A stretch of 64,000 nt of DNA from CALAGB01 sp963789565. Lineage in GTDB: Bacteria > Chloroflexota > Chloroflexia > Thermomicrobiales > Thermomicrobiaceae. Where the stretch lies: contig CAWBKX010000002.1 in the NCBI GenBank assembly GCA_963789565.1, positions 1,364,001-1,428,000 on the forward strand, given 5' to 3'. A program made the translations under genes and the position numbers. This document shows, in pieces, positions 28,290 to 38,263 of the stretch. Each line of letters starts with the position of its first letter. Within the stretch, counting starts at the first letter, position 1. The notes under the pieces are model-generated. The model saw only the letters and a program-made list of their open reading frames with translations. It did not search any database and was not told where the DNA came from.

Positions 28290-31200
28290 ATGACGGCGAT
28301 CGTTGCCGCGGCCTGGAGAGTCGTCTTGCGACGGGCCCAGGCGAACTGGCCGATTCTCGGCGCGGCGATGCTCACGATCCTGCTGGCAACCACCCTCCTC
28401 TCAGCCGGACCGATTTACGCGGGAGCAGTAACGCTCAGCGGACTCCGCCGTACGCTCCACGATTCGCCAACCACCAAAGCGAACGTCGAGATCTCGATCT
28501 TCTCGGCCAGTGGGGAATACGCCTCAGTCGATAAGCTGGCCAGCGACACGATCCCGAGCGCGTTCGCGACCACGGGCGGCTCCGTCTACCGATCGGGGCG
28601 ATCGGAGTCCTTCGCTCTCCCTGACCAACCAGCGGGTGACGTCAAGAACCTGGCCGTTCTCGCGTTCTTCCAAAGCATCCAGGACCACGCGACGATCGTC
28701 GATGGCGCCTGGCCGCAAACCTCCGGCGAAGGTCCGGTCAACACGGCTATTCCGGACTCGACTGCCAAGCTCCTCAACCTCAAGGTGGGCAGCACCTTCC
28801 AATTGGTCAGCCGCCGCATCGAGACGTACACCATCGACGTCAAAGTCGCCGGAATCTACCACGTCAACGACGTGAACGATCCGTTCTGGTGGGACGACGA
28901 GCTCGATACGAAAGGGGTCCAGACCGGCGCCTCGTTCGTCACTTATGGCCCGTTCGTCACCACAACTGATGATTTCTTCAGCCATCAGGGTGGCCTGGCG
29001 GCTCAGGTAGCCTGGCGCGTCTATCCGAATTTCGACAACCTGAACGTGTCCGAGGTTTCGTCCCTCATCGGCGGCGTCGAGACATTGCAACCTCGACTCA
29101 ATTTCCACCGCGATGCCAATGACCAGTTTCAGGTGAGCACGTCGCTGAATCAGATTCTGCGCACGGCACAGAAGTCGCTGCTGGTGACCCGCTCCGGCGT
29201 TTTGATCGTGACCGTCCAGCTCGCCATCCTGGCGGGTTACGCGTTGCTGCTCACGTCAAACCTATTGGTCGACCAGCGACGCATCGAGACTGGACTGCTC
29301 CATTCGCGCGGTGCAAGTACGGCGCAGATCGTCGTGATGGCACTGATGGAGGCGCTCATTCTGGCGCTGCCCGCGGCCATCGCCGGGCCCTGGCTCGCCG
29401 CTCTCTCGTTGCGTGCGTTTAACCACATCGGACCATTGGCTTCGATCTCGCTACCGGTCAATCCAGAAGTAACGCGAGATGCGTATGCGTTGGCGTTCGT
29501 GTCGGCCTTTGGCTGCGTGCTGGCGCTGGGCATTCCGATGCTGCAATCGGCGCGCACATTCGTGCAGGCACGGGCATCGCGTGGTCGTCAGGCGTCGCAA
29601 GGTCTGGCGCAACGCGCCGGGATCGACGTGCTCCTCCTTGTCGTCGCCGCTCTCGCTTATTGGCAGTTGAGCCGCTATCGCGGCACCATCACCCAGACCG
29701 TTCAGGGCCGACTGGGCATCGATCCGTTTCTGGTTGCCGCACCAGCCATCGGCCTGATCGCCGGGGCCATCATCGCGTTGCGCGTCGTTCCGCTCCTGGC
29801 GCGGATCATCGATCGCGCCGCGACTCGCCAACGCGGGTTGGTGGCCGCACTGGGAGCCTGGCAGGTGTCGCGGCGTCCGCTGCGTTACGCACGCTCGGCA
29901 CTGCTGCTCATGATTGCGACGGCCATTGGACTGTTCGCGCTCTCCTATGGATCGACTTGGGAGCTGTCGCAGAAGGACCAGGCCAACTATCAAGTTGGCG
30001 CTGATGTGCGCCTGAGTCCGGACATCCGCATCGGCTCGTCGATCCCGGAGCTGGATCTGGGGCAGGCTCAGCGTCAAGTTGACGGCGTCGACGCCAGCAT
30101 GCCGACCAACTCCGACACCTTCGAGGTATCGCGCACGACGGGGACCGGGCAGATACTGGCCTTGGATGCCGCTCAGGCTCCCGCTATCGTCGCCTTTCGT
30201 CCTGATCTCTCGAACCAATCGCTGGCCGATCTGATGCAGCCACTGGCGTCCAAGCGGCCCAACGTCCCTGAAGTAGCCATCCCCGGCACGCCGCAGCAAC
30301 TCGCATTTGACCTTTCCGTAACCCTGGATCCATTGCCATCGGGAACGCAGACCAACCTGCGCAATTCAGACATTTCTCCAACACTCGATCTCGTGCTGCA
30401 AGACGCAACAGGGATGCTCTTCCGAGCGATCGTCGGACATATCGACGAGTCCGGCTCGACTCAGCGGCTGACTGTCCCGCTCGCCTACCGGATGGCCAAC
30501 GGCGACGTGGCGCTTCCGAGTTACCCACTCAAGCTGGTCAGCTTCAACTTTGGACTCGATTCACCGCGCAACGTTTCCCGCAGCGGAGTTTTTCAACTCT
30601 CGGACGTGATGGAAAACGATCAGCTGACCGGGGACATCTGGACCGCCGTGCCGATCGACTGGTCAAACTTCAGTTGGTCGAGCTCTGAGGTGGGGCTGTC
30701 GATCGTTCCGTCAATCCAGCCGACTGAAGCGGCAACGAGCGGGGGATTCGCGGCCAAATTCAACTCGGGTGCCGTACGCGGAAACGGTGTATTCCCATTG
30801 ACCTTCGCCTTCCAGCCGAAGGGCGACCGGCCGCCCACGGCGATGGCTGCCGTCGTCAACAGCCAGTTTCTCAAGGCGACCGAAGCCAAGGTCGGCGACA
30901 CCGTCTCCGTGGAACTGGCCGACAGCCGTCGCAACGTGACCATCGCCGGTGTGGTATCGACCTTCCCCACGCTCGACCCGTCCAAGCCCGCCGTAGTGGT
31001 GGATTTTCCGACGTTGGTGATTCAGCAGTACGAATTCAACGGTCGCATTCTCGATCCTGAAGAGTGGTGGTTATCGACGGCGGCCGGCAAGAGCGACGAT
31101 GTTGCCGCCACCTTGCAAAAGCCTCCCTACTCAAGCCCCAAGGCCCAAACCAGGTCGGATCTGAATCTCACGTTGCGCACGGACCCGGTTGCATTGGGGA

Positions 31201-31622
31201 TCATCGGCGCGCTTTCGCTCGGGTTCGTAGCAGCCGCCCTCTTCGCGGCCATCGGATTTGCCGTTAGCTCCGCCGTCTCGGCGCGCGAACGGCTGACCGA
31301 GTTCGCGTTGCTGCGAGCGCTCGGACTTTCCACGCGTCAGCTCTCCAGCTGGCTCACGCTCGAGAATGGCTTGCTCGTCTTCTTCAGCATGGCGAGCGGC
31401 ACCGTGCTCGGTCTACTCCTGGCATTCTTCATCTTGCCGCTCGTTTCCTTGACACAAGCCGCGGTGCAGACCGTTCCCGCCATCAACGTCGTCATCCCGT
31501 GGCGCTCCATCGTGCTGCTCGAGGCGACCAGCCTGATCGCACTGGCGATCGTGGTGATCGTTCTCGCGAGCATGCTGCGACGAATCGGCCTCGGCTCGTC
31601 CTTGCGGTTGGGGGAGGAATAG
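28290..31622 (+). CDS. ABC transporter permease, FtsX/MacB type (first)
   Basis: 1110 residues, a large FtsX-fold permease. A first membrane segment (about residues 22-45) is followed by an extracytoplasmic region, then three further membrane spans with the FtsX motif (LLTSNLLVDQRRIETGLLHSRG region, about 320-430), a central pair (about 450-545), a second long extracytoplasmic region (about 560-960) and a C-terminal FtsX domain ending in LRLGEE. Such double-FtsX permeases export lipids, lipoproteins or peptides by a mechanotransmission cycle. ATG 28290 has GGAG 7 nt upstream. It overlaps nothing and is followed after 2 nt by the second permease. Confidence 0.9.
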   Translation: MTAIVAAAWRVVLRRAQANWPILGAAMLTILLATTLLSAGPIYAGAVTLSGLRRTLHDSPTTKANVEISIFSASGEYASVDKLASDTIPSAFATTGGSVYRSGRSESFALPDQPAGDVKNLAVLAFFQSIQDHATIVDGAWPQTSGEGPVNTAIPDSTAKLLNLKVGSTFQLVSRRIETYTIDVKVAGIYHVNDVNDPFWWDDELDTKGVQTGASFVTYGPFVTTTDDFFSHQGGLAAQVAWRVYPNFDNLNVSEVSSLIGGVETLQPRLNFHRDANDQFQVSTSLNQILRTAQKSLLVTRSGVLIVTVQLAILAGYALLLTSNLLVDQRRIETGLLHSRGASTAQIVVMALMEALILALPAAIAGPWLAALSLRAFNHIGPLASISLPVNPEVTRDAYALAFVSAFGCVLALGIPMLQSARTFVQARASRGRQASQGLAQRAGIDVLLLVVAALAYWQLSRYRGTITQTVQGRLGIDPFLVAAPAIGLIAGAIIALRVVPLLARIIDRAATRQRGLVAALGAWQVSRRPLRYARSALLLMIATAIGLFALSYGSTWELSQKDQANYQVGADVRLSPDIRIGSSIPELDLGQAQRQVDGVDASMPTNSDTFEVSRTTGTGQILALDAAQAPAIVAFRPDLSNQSLADLMQPLASKRPNVPEVAIPGTPQQLAFDLSVTLDPLPSGTQTNLRNSDISPTLDLVLQDATGMLFRAIVGHIDESGSTQRLTVPLAYRMANGDVALPSYPLKLVSFNFGLDSPRNVSRSGVFQLSDVMENDQLTGDIWTAVPIDWSNFSWSSSEVGLSIVPSIQPTEAATSGGFAAKFNSGAVRGNGVFPLTFAFQPKGDRPPTAMAAVVNSQFLKATEAKVGDTVSVELADSRRNVTIAGVVSTFPTLDPSKPAVVVDFPTLVIQQYEFNGRILDPEEWWLSTAAGKSDDVAATLQKPPYSSPKAQTRSDLNLTLRTDPVALGIIGALSLGFVAAALFAAIGFAVSSAVSARERLTEFALLRALGLSTRQLSSWLTLENGLLVFFSMASGTVLGLLLAFFILPLVSLTQAAVQTVPAINVVIPWRSIVLLEATSLIALAIVVIVLASMLRRIGLGSSLRLGEE

Positions 31623-31624
31623 CC

Positions 31625-34469
31625 GTGGCACGTGCAACGGCCAAGCCGCATTCCAGCCAGCTGAAGGGCGCTCCGAGCCTCGTCACTGCCATCCTGCACC
31701 GGCTGCGGGTCGAGCGCCCTCAGGCCGGGGCGATGATGGCGATGATCCTGGTAACGACGCTGATCTTCGCGGCGGTACCGCGCCTCTTCAACCAGGTCTC
31801 CGATCGCGGACTCCGCTATTCAGTGAGCAACGCGGCGGTCTACGAGCGCAATTTGGTCATGTCCCGCGGCGGGCGGGTCGACCCGGGGCCGGCCAATGAC
31901 GTCTTCGCGCCGGTCGAGCAGCAGGCGGTGCAATTTCAGCAGAGCCTGGCACCGTCGATTCAGTCCGTGATCGACCACCACGTCTTCCTGGTCGACGCTT
32001 CGCGCTACGAGTTCGTTGACGGCGCTGGCACGTCCTTCCTGCGCTACATCACCATGCGCTACCAACAGAACGTCAACGACCACATCAAACTGGATCAGGG
32101 CCGCATGCCCGATCACACGACGGACACCATCACCACGAGCGACAATCCGCCTCAGCAACTCAAGGTGATCGAAATCGCCATGTCGCAGGCGACCGCTGAT
32201 TCACTCCATGTCAAGCTTGGCGACACCATTCCAATGCTTCCCGACACCGACGACCGCTTGACCCGCGTGCCAAACGGTGAGGGCCTGCCGCTTCTCGCCT
32301 TGCGTGTTGTGGGCATCATCAGCGTCCCGAATCCCAACGACGATTACTGGTATTCGCAGCCGGAGATCGACCAAGCGGCGGTCGAGGATGATGGCAACAA
32401 TACGCGAGTTTATGCGACGGCGATCTTCTCCCCGAGCGAGTACTCCGACATTCTGCGAGACACGTCTCCCGGATTGATGGACTACACCTATCGTTATTAC
32501 GTCAATCCGAGTCGATTCAACGCCGGGATCTTCGGCACTCTGGCGGCGGACATGCGCCGACTCGACGCCCAGTACGGATCCGTCTTTTCGGGGCCACCGT
32601 CGGCGATCTCGGTCACGTCCCAGCTGTCCAAGATCTTGAACCAGTTCGCCCAGCAGCGCAGATTGACTATTTCGATCCTCTCGCTCGGCGTCATTGGGTT
32701 GCTCGTCATCGCCATGGCGACCATTGGCTTGGTGGCAGCCTTCATCGCCGAGAACCGGCGCGACACCATACGTCTGCTGCGCGGACGCGGCGCCTCGGCC
32801 TGGCAGATCCTCAGTACCCAGGCGTTTGAGGGACTGCTGCTGGGAATTCCCGCGGCCATCGTCGGAGTCGGGATCGCCACGCTTTTCGTACGCTCACGCA
32901 CGAGCCTATTGTCGATCTATGCCGCGGCCGGAATCGTGATCATCACGATACTCTTGCTGCTCGCCGCGCTGTGGCCGCTCGCCCGTCGAGGTCTGGGAAC
33001 GCTCGAACGGGACGATGTCCCGATTCGGCAGACCTCCGTGCGACGCATTGCCATCGAGATCTTCGTGGTGGTCGTCGCCGTTCTTGGCATCTACCTGCTG
33101 CGGCGGAGAGGACTCGCGGGAGATAGCTCCGACGCGGCGGTGGGCGGTTTCGATCCCTATTTGGCCGCGGTCCCCGTGCTCCTCGGTCTGGCGACAGGGC
33201 TGATCGTGCTGCGACTCTACTCGCTTCCGATCAGGTTGCTGGCCTGGAACGCGTCCTATCGCTCCGATCTCGTTCCGTTCCTCGGATTCCGACGCGTGGC
33301 GCGGCAGTCGAGTGCGGCCGCGGTTCCGTTGTTGGTGATCCTTCTTTCGATCGCCATCAGCGTCTTCTCCTCAGTCATGATGCACAGCATCGACGTTGGA
33401 CAGGTCAACACGTCCTGGCAGACGGTGGGTGCTGATTATCGTATCGATACGGTTGGGCCGTCGGCGATTCCGAGCTACTTCACGCTCGATAAGGTTCCGG
33501 GCATCAAGACCAGTGCGGCGGCCAGCCTGCAGCAAAACCTGGTACTCGCCGAGGATCAACCACTCTTTGGCACGTTCAACCTGCTGGCCATCGACACCGC
33601 CGCATACGAAAACGTGGTCAAGGGGACACCGGTCGATCCACACTTCAACGCGGAGCTCCTCAGCCAGCAGACGGGTGCCGATGTCGGGACGCCGAAGTCG
33701 CCGATTCCAATAGTCGTGTCATCGCGCTGGGTGACCGGTGCGGCGCCGAAGCTCGGAGATCACTTCTCGGTGATGTTCGGGCAGAAACCGGTGGCCTTCG
33801 TCATCAGCGACGTTCGCGATCGGTTCGTCGGCGTCTCATCGACCTCGCCGTTCGCCATCGTTGCGTTGCCAAGCTTGCAGTCGATCCTGGGCGCCCGAGA
33901 TGTCGAACCGACATCCATCTTTGTACGCGCGCCAAACACCTCGGAGCAAGCCATCAAGGATGCGATCGACGCCCAATACGCTCCGGTCACCGTGACATCG
34001 AGGGCCGACCTGTATGCTCGCGTCCACGATTCCCCGTTGATCTCCGGATCCGCGCGTGGTTTTGAGATCGGTATCGCCCTGTCTGCCGCCTATTCGGCGC
34101 TGGCGGTCGTGATTGCGCTGGCGCTCGGCAGCCGCTCGCGAATCCGCGACCTGACATATCTGCGTACCTTAGGTTTAACCGGTCGACAGGTCTCTGATGC
34201 TGACTATCACGGAGCAAGCACCGCCTATGGTGATTGCTTTGATCCTGGGGACTGGTCTCGGAATTGGTGTCGCGCACTTAATCGCGCCGGGGCTGGATCT
34301 GACGGCGTTCACTGGTCCTGGCATACCGGTACCGTTGATGACCGATTGGCTCGCGATCTTCGTGTTGATTGGTGGGATTATTCTGGCTGTCGCCGTCGCC
34401 ATCGCGATCGTCAGCGCCTCCGCGCAGCGCGCCAACGTGAGCGGAGTATTGAGGATGGGAGATGAATGA
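31625..34469 (+). CDS. ABC transporter permease, FtsX type (second), with a frameshift near its end
   Basis: GTG 31625 has GGGAGG 7 nt upstream and starts 2 nt after the first permease. About 855 codons read as a normal double-FtsX permease, then at about 34190 the frame runs into a Trp/Arg-rich, non-membrane tail. The next frame (through 34197-34469) encodes the expected last membrane spans and ends in VLRMGDE, like the first permease's LRLGEE, with its stop overlapping the ATG of the ATPase gene (ATGA). Restoring one CT unit in the TCTCTG run at 34191-34196 joins the frames and gives RQVSLMLTITE, aligning with RQLSSWLTLEN of the first permease. A 2-base loss, real or a sequence error, is the simplest explanation. 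Confidence 0.85.
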
Positions 34470-35434
34470 CCGACACACTTGATTTCAAAACTCTTCGCGA
34501 CCGAGCAGCGCATGCGGAGCGGGTTCAGTACGGGGCCGGAGCGCAGATCATCTGCGACAACCTCGTCAAGATCTATAAGGTGGCCGACCTGGAGGTGGTG
34601 GCGCTTCAGGGCCTCGACCTGATCGTGAACACGGGCGAGCTCATCGCCATCATTGGCGCGTCCGGCTCCGGCAAATCGACACTACTGAATATCCTGGGCG
34701 GTCTGGACGTCCCCTCTGCCGGGAAGGCCGTGGTTGCTGGATATGACCTGCTCAATATGACGGCCGACGATCGCGTGCAATACCGTCGATCGGTGGTCGG
34801 CTTCGTATGGCAGCAAACCGCACGCAACCTGCTGCCCTACTTGACGGCCTTTGAGAACGTCGAGATGCCCATGATTCTGGACGGCGCGGCACGCGGACAG
34901 CGGCGGCAGCGAGCGTCCGAGCTGCTCGAAATCGTCGGATTGAGCGATCGCGCCACGCACCGCCCCGACCGGCTCTCCGGTGGTGAGCAGCAGCGTGTGG
35001 CTATTGCCGTGGCGTTGGCTAACGGTCCCCGCGTCTTGCTGGCGGACGAGCCGACCGGCGAGCTCGACACCAACACATCGCACGAGATCTTCACGCTCCT
35101 CCGCTCAATCAGCACCGATCTCGACGTCACCGTGGTGGTGGTGACGCACGATCCGCTGGTCTCGGAGCAGGCGAACCGCACCATCGCCATCCGCGACGGA
35201 CGCACCAGTACCGAGACCTTGCGCCGCACCGAAATGGGTGATGCTGGCGAGCATCAGACCATCGCTGAAGAGTTTGCCGTCCTCGATCGCGCTGGTCGTC
35301 TCCAGTTGCCGGTCAACTACGTCGATACGCTGCAGCTCGAGCGACGCGTCCGGCTCGAGCTCGAACCGGACCACATCGGCGTCTGGCCCGATCGTCCAAC
35401 GCCGAACTCGCCACGTCGAGAGGATGACGAATGA
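34466..35434 (+). CDS. ABC transporter ATP-binding protein (MacB/LolD type)
   Basis: 322 residues. Walker A GASGSGKST (residues 64-72), signature LSGGEQQR (about 170), Walker B VLLADEPTGEL (about 190) and the switch histidine in VVTHD are all present. The nucleotide-binding domain is of the LolD/MacB group that works with FtsX permeases. A C-terminal extension of about 80 residues contains repeated LQL/RLELEPDHIG stretches. The ATG overlaps the stop of the preceding permease, and its own end overlaps the next ATPase by 4 nt, so the four genes form one translationally coupled operon. Confidence 0.95.
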   Translation: MTDTLDFKTLRDRAAHAERVQYGAGAQIICDNLVKIYKVADLEVVALQGLDLIVNTGELIAIIGASGSGKSTLLNILGGLDVPSAGKAVVAGYDLLNMTADDRVQYRRSVVGFVWQQTARNLLPYLTAFENVEMPMILDGAARGQRRQRASELLEIVGLSDRATHRPDRLSGGEQQRVAIAVALANGPRVLLADEPTGELDTNTSHEIFTLLRSISTDLDVTVVVVTHDPLVSEQANRTIAIRDGRTSTETLRRTEMGDAGEHQTIAEEFAVLDRAGRLQLPVNYVDTLQLERRVRLELEPDHIGVWPDRPTPNSPRREDDE

Positions 35435-36555
35435 GCGACGAAGAATCTCGACGCAGCACGCCATCGGAGCCCGAAGATGTGGACGAAGGCCCACTCGAGC
35501 CAGAACTGAAACCCGCCAGCGACGACGATTCGCGCTGGCGCCCGAAATCCTCACGCAGCGATTCGGGCAGCACGGCTGACGCTTCCGCATCGTCATCCAC
35601 CGATGCAGAATTCGAAAAGAACGAGTCCGACGAGCTTCGCTGGCGTCCTCCGGAACGGCGCGCGCAGCCGGCGCCCCGCGAGCGAGAAGTCCCCACGCCA
35701 GCAGCACGACCAGTGAATCCAGGCGCTGATCCAGAGCACTGGCGACCACCCGTGCGGGACGAGCGACCGGTCGAGACAAGAGCCAGGCTCTACGAATCGC
35801 CGGTCGAGGGCCCAGAGCACTGGGGCGAGCGAGAGCGAAGATCCACGTCAGTCCTCGATCCGATCGTGTCGACTGAAGCGCTGTCGCGCAACTATCCGGT
35901 TGGTGATTCGATCGTGCACGCCCTCAAGCCGACCACGCTGCAGGTCGACCGCGGACAGCTGGTAGCGGTTCATGGGCGCTCCGGGTCGGGCAAGACGACT
36001 ATGCTCAACCTGATAGGTGGGCTCGATCGTCCCAGTGACGGCCGCGTCTGGATTGACGGTGTGGAGGTGACCGCGCTACCAGAGTCGGAGCTCGTCGGAT
36101 TACGCCGCTACAAGATCGGCTTCATCTTTCAGACCTTTGGGCTTATCCCAATATTGAGCGCGTCGGAGAACGTCGAGGTGCCGCTTCGCCTGGCCAACGT
36201 CGACGTCAACGAACGGGATGAGCGTGTGCGCGTCCTTCTGGAATTGGTTGGCCTGGGCGAACGAGCACGACACCGGCCGCACGAGCTCTCCGGTGGCGAG
36301 CAGCAGCGCGTCGCCATCGCACGCGCACTCGCCAACAGTCCACGTCTATTGATCGCGGACGAGCCAACCGGGCAACTCGACTCCGGCACCGGGCGCACCA
36401 TCATGACGCTCATCCGCGCGCTGGTGAAGAGCGAAGGCGTCACGGCCATCGTTGCCACCCACGATCCGCTGCTAATCGACCTTGCCGACCGCATCATTGA
36501 GTTGCGCGACGGAGAGGTGATCGACGATACCGCCGCGCCGCCCAAGCGCGATTGA
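35431..36555 (+). CDS. ABC transporter ATP-binding protein with long disordered N-terminal extension
   Basis: 374 residues. Residues 1 to about 140 are highly charged and rich in Ser, Pro, Glu and Arg, with a recurring motif: RWRPK (35-39), RWRPP (70-74), HWRPP (103-107) and HWGER (130-134). The ATPase domain follows, with Walker A GRSGSGKTT from residue 182, signature LSGGEQQR and Walker B LLIADEPTGQL, of the LolD/MacB type. The start overlaps the first ATPase gene by 4 nt (ATGA). Two dissimilar ATPases and two permeases suggest a heterodimeric exporter. The extension has no known equivalent that I recognise. Confidence 0.94.
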   Translation: MSDEESRRSTPSEPEDVDEGPLEPELKPASDDDSRWRPKSSRSDSGSTADASASSSTDAEFEKNESDELRWRPPERRAQPAPREREVPTPAARPVNPGADPEHWRPPVRDERPVETRARLYESPVEGPEHWGERERRSTSVLDPIVSTEALSRNYPVGDSIVHALKPTTLQVDRGQLVAVHGRSGSGKTTMLNLIGGLDRPSDGRVWIDGVEVTALPESELVGLRRYKIGFIFQTFGLIPILSASENVEVPLRLANVDVNERDERVRVLLELVGLGERARHRPHELSGGEQQRVAIARALANSPRLLIADEPTGQLDSGTGRTIMTLIRALVKSEGVTAIVATHDPLLIDLADRIIELRDGEVIDDTAAPPKRD

Positions 36556-36573
36556 CAAAGGACGTTGAGCGAT

Positions 36574-37320
36574 ATGGACCCGGACACGTACAACTACGCG
36601 GTCTTCCCGGCTGAAGACGACGTCGAGGTCTTTGCCCGATTCGCCGAACACCTCAAAGTGGGTCAGCGTGCGCCAGACGTCGAGCTGATCGACCTCGAGT
36701 CCAGCCAGCCGGTACGTCTCAGCTCCTTCACAACCAGCGGGTTGACCGTCGTCGAGTTCGGATCGCTCACCTGACCATATTGCGGGATGGCGTGCCCATC
36801 CATGGACGATATCGCCGATGAATTCGCCGACCGCGGCGTGCAATCGGTCTTTCTCTATACGCGTGAAGCCCATCCGGGCGAAAACTACCCGCATCACACG
36901 TCGTTCGAGCAGAAGCTCGCACAGGCACGCGTCTACAGAGAAAAGTGGAACTGTCGCCGTCCAATTCTGGTGGACGACCTGGACGGGACAGCCCACGATG
37001 CGTTTGGGCGTATGCCGAACATGACCTATGTCATCGGCGCCGACGGACGCGTGCAGTTCCGGGCGGACTGGACCGATGCCGACACGGTGCGCTTCGCGGT
37101 GGTATATCTCCTCGACATCGAGAAACGCCAACGCGAGGGAACCGCGATCGAGCCCTTCTACGTCGAGATGCGTGGCTACCGCTGGGAGAATGTGCGCGGC
37201 TTCGCGGAGGGATTGAAATTCAACGGCCCGCGCGCGGTCACTGAGTTTAGAGACGCCAAACGACGCTGGGCGCGAGGCGAGCACCTGGGATCGCTCAACA
37301 AGTTGCGGGGTCGGGATTAG
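36574..37320 (+). CDS. Deiodinase-family selenoprotein with in-frame UGA (Sec67)
   Basis: 248 codons read through TGA at 36772-36774. The flanks FGSLT-U-PYCG match the active site of iodothyronine deiodinases (FGSCT-U-PPF), and REAHPGE downstream matches their EAHPSD signature, so the thioredoxin-fold deiodinase family is clear. UPYC makes a glutaredoxin-like UxxC redox pair (U67, C70), with C74 nearby. A bSECIS-like hairpin begins 10 nt after the UGA. ATG 36574 follows AAAGGA by 11 nt and the stop of the ABC ATPase gene by 18 nt, so it is the last gene of that operon. Ordinary gene finding would report two fragments (36574-36774 and 36787-37320). No signal peptide: cytoplasmic. Bacterial members have unknown substrates. 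SelA/B/C/D genes are not in the window. Confidence 0.88.
36775..36812 (+). promoter_or_regulatory. Bacterial SECIS-like stem-loop after the UGA codon
   Basis: GGATGG (36785-36790) and CCATCC (36796-36801) form a perfect 6-bp stem closing a 5-nt loop CGTGC with G at its second position. The loop begins 16 nt after the UGA, inside the spacing reported for bacterial SECIS elements, which bind SelB. ATAT (36777-36780) can pair with ATAT (36809-36812) as a lower helix. It lies wholly inside the coding sequence, as expected for bacteria. Confidence 0.7.
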
Positions 37321-37332
37321 TACAACCCTGTA

Positions 37333-38259
37333 TTACCGAACCTTGTCGAGCAGTCCGCCAAGCGTCAGCCAGTAGTAGACGATGTAGCCGCCCGCCAACA
37401 GCAGCATCGCGGCGCTGACCGGCTGTACCAGTCGACCCAGATTACGCACGCGCTGCACCGCAGCCATCTTGAACAGCGCCACCACCATCGTCAGGATGGT
37501 GATCACAAGCCCCATCCCAAGTGCATACAGCACGAACTCCGACAGCGATGAAACCAGTCGCGTCGTCGTGAGCGTCCCGCCGGCGAGCGCCAGAAAGATC
37601 GGCAGCGTGCAGCTGAGTGACGCCAGCCCGTAGCCGACTCCGTAGGCGAAATAGCCGACTACGTTGCGTCCTTGTGCCATCCCCGTGACGCGCGCCGACA
37701 TGCGCTCGCCGAACGTCGAATAGAGCGGTTTGGCGGTCATCATGCGACCGGCCACTACGACCAGCGCCACTCCGACGATGAGCCCGAACCATGGGAAGAC
37801 CGTCGACAGCGATGAGGTCACGCTGCCCAGGACGAGTCCCGTGACACCGAAGAGGACCACGAAACCCATCGTCACCGAACCGCTGATGAGCAGGGCTCGG
37901 CCGATGCGAGACGAGCGCGATCCGCGATCCGCGTCGTTGGCGTCTCCAAGGTAGAGGCCGAGATAAGCCGGAAGAAGTGCGAATCCGCAGGGATTGACGG
38001 CCGCGACCATCCCCGCTCCAAAGGCATACCCCAGCGGTAGGACGATCGACACATCGCGCAACCAGGTGCTGCCGTTTGCGGACGCGTGTTCGACCCCGCC
38101 GGTTATCGGGTTGAGGTCGCTCCCGGTCAGAAGCGCCGCGACCGACGCTACCACGAGCACCACGAGCACGGCCGCAGCCGCCACGAACCGTCGACCAGCC
38201 GATACGCGCGACCCGCTCGTCTCAAATCCTTGGCGGCGAACGATCAGATCGGTCCTCAT
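37333..38259 (-). CDS. ccdA: Cytochrome c biogenesis protein CcdA/DsbD-type thiol reductant transporter
   Basis: 308 residues. An N-terminal polar tail and one hydrophobic segment (about 23-44) precede the CcdA core of six membrane spans. The two redox cysteines are in NPCGFALLPAYL and LSCTLPIFLALAGG, the hallmark of CcdA. It passes electrons from cytoplasmic thioredoxin to extracytoplasmic TlpA/ResA proteins. The stop of the TlpA-like gene lies just 4 nt before its ATG, so the two form a reductase-substrate pair. It is convergent with the selenoprotein gene (12-nt gap). Confidence 0.93.
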   Translation of the reverse strand: MRTDLIVRRQGFETSGSRVSAGRRFVAAAAVLVVLVVASVAALLTGSDLNPITGGVEHASANGSTWLRDVSIVLPLGYAFGAGMVAAVNPCGFALLPAYLGLYLGDANDADRGSRSSRIGRALLISGSVTMGFVVLFGVTGLVLGSVTSSLSTVFPWFGLIVGVALVVVAGRMMTAKPLYSTFGERMSARVTGMAQGRNVVGYFAYGVGYGLASLSCTLPIFLALAGGTLTTTRLVSSLSEFVLYALGMGLVITILTMVVALFKMAAVQRVRNLGRLVQPVSAAMLLLAGGYIVYYWLTLGGLLDKVR

Positions 38260-38263
38260 GCGA

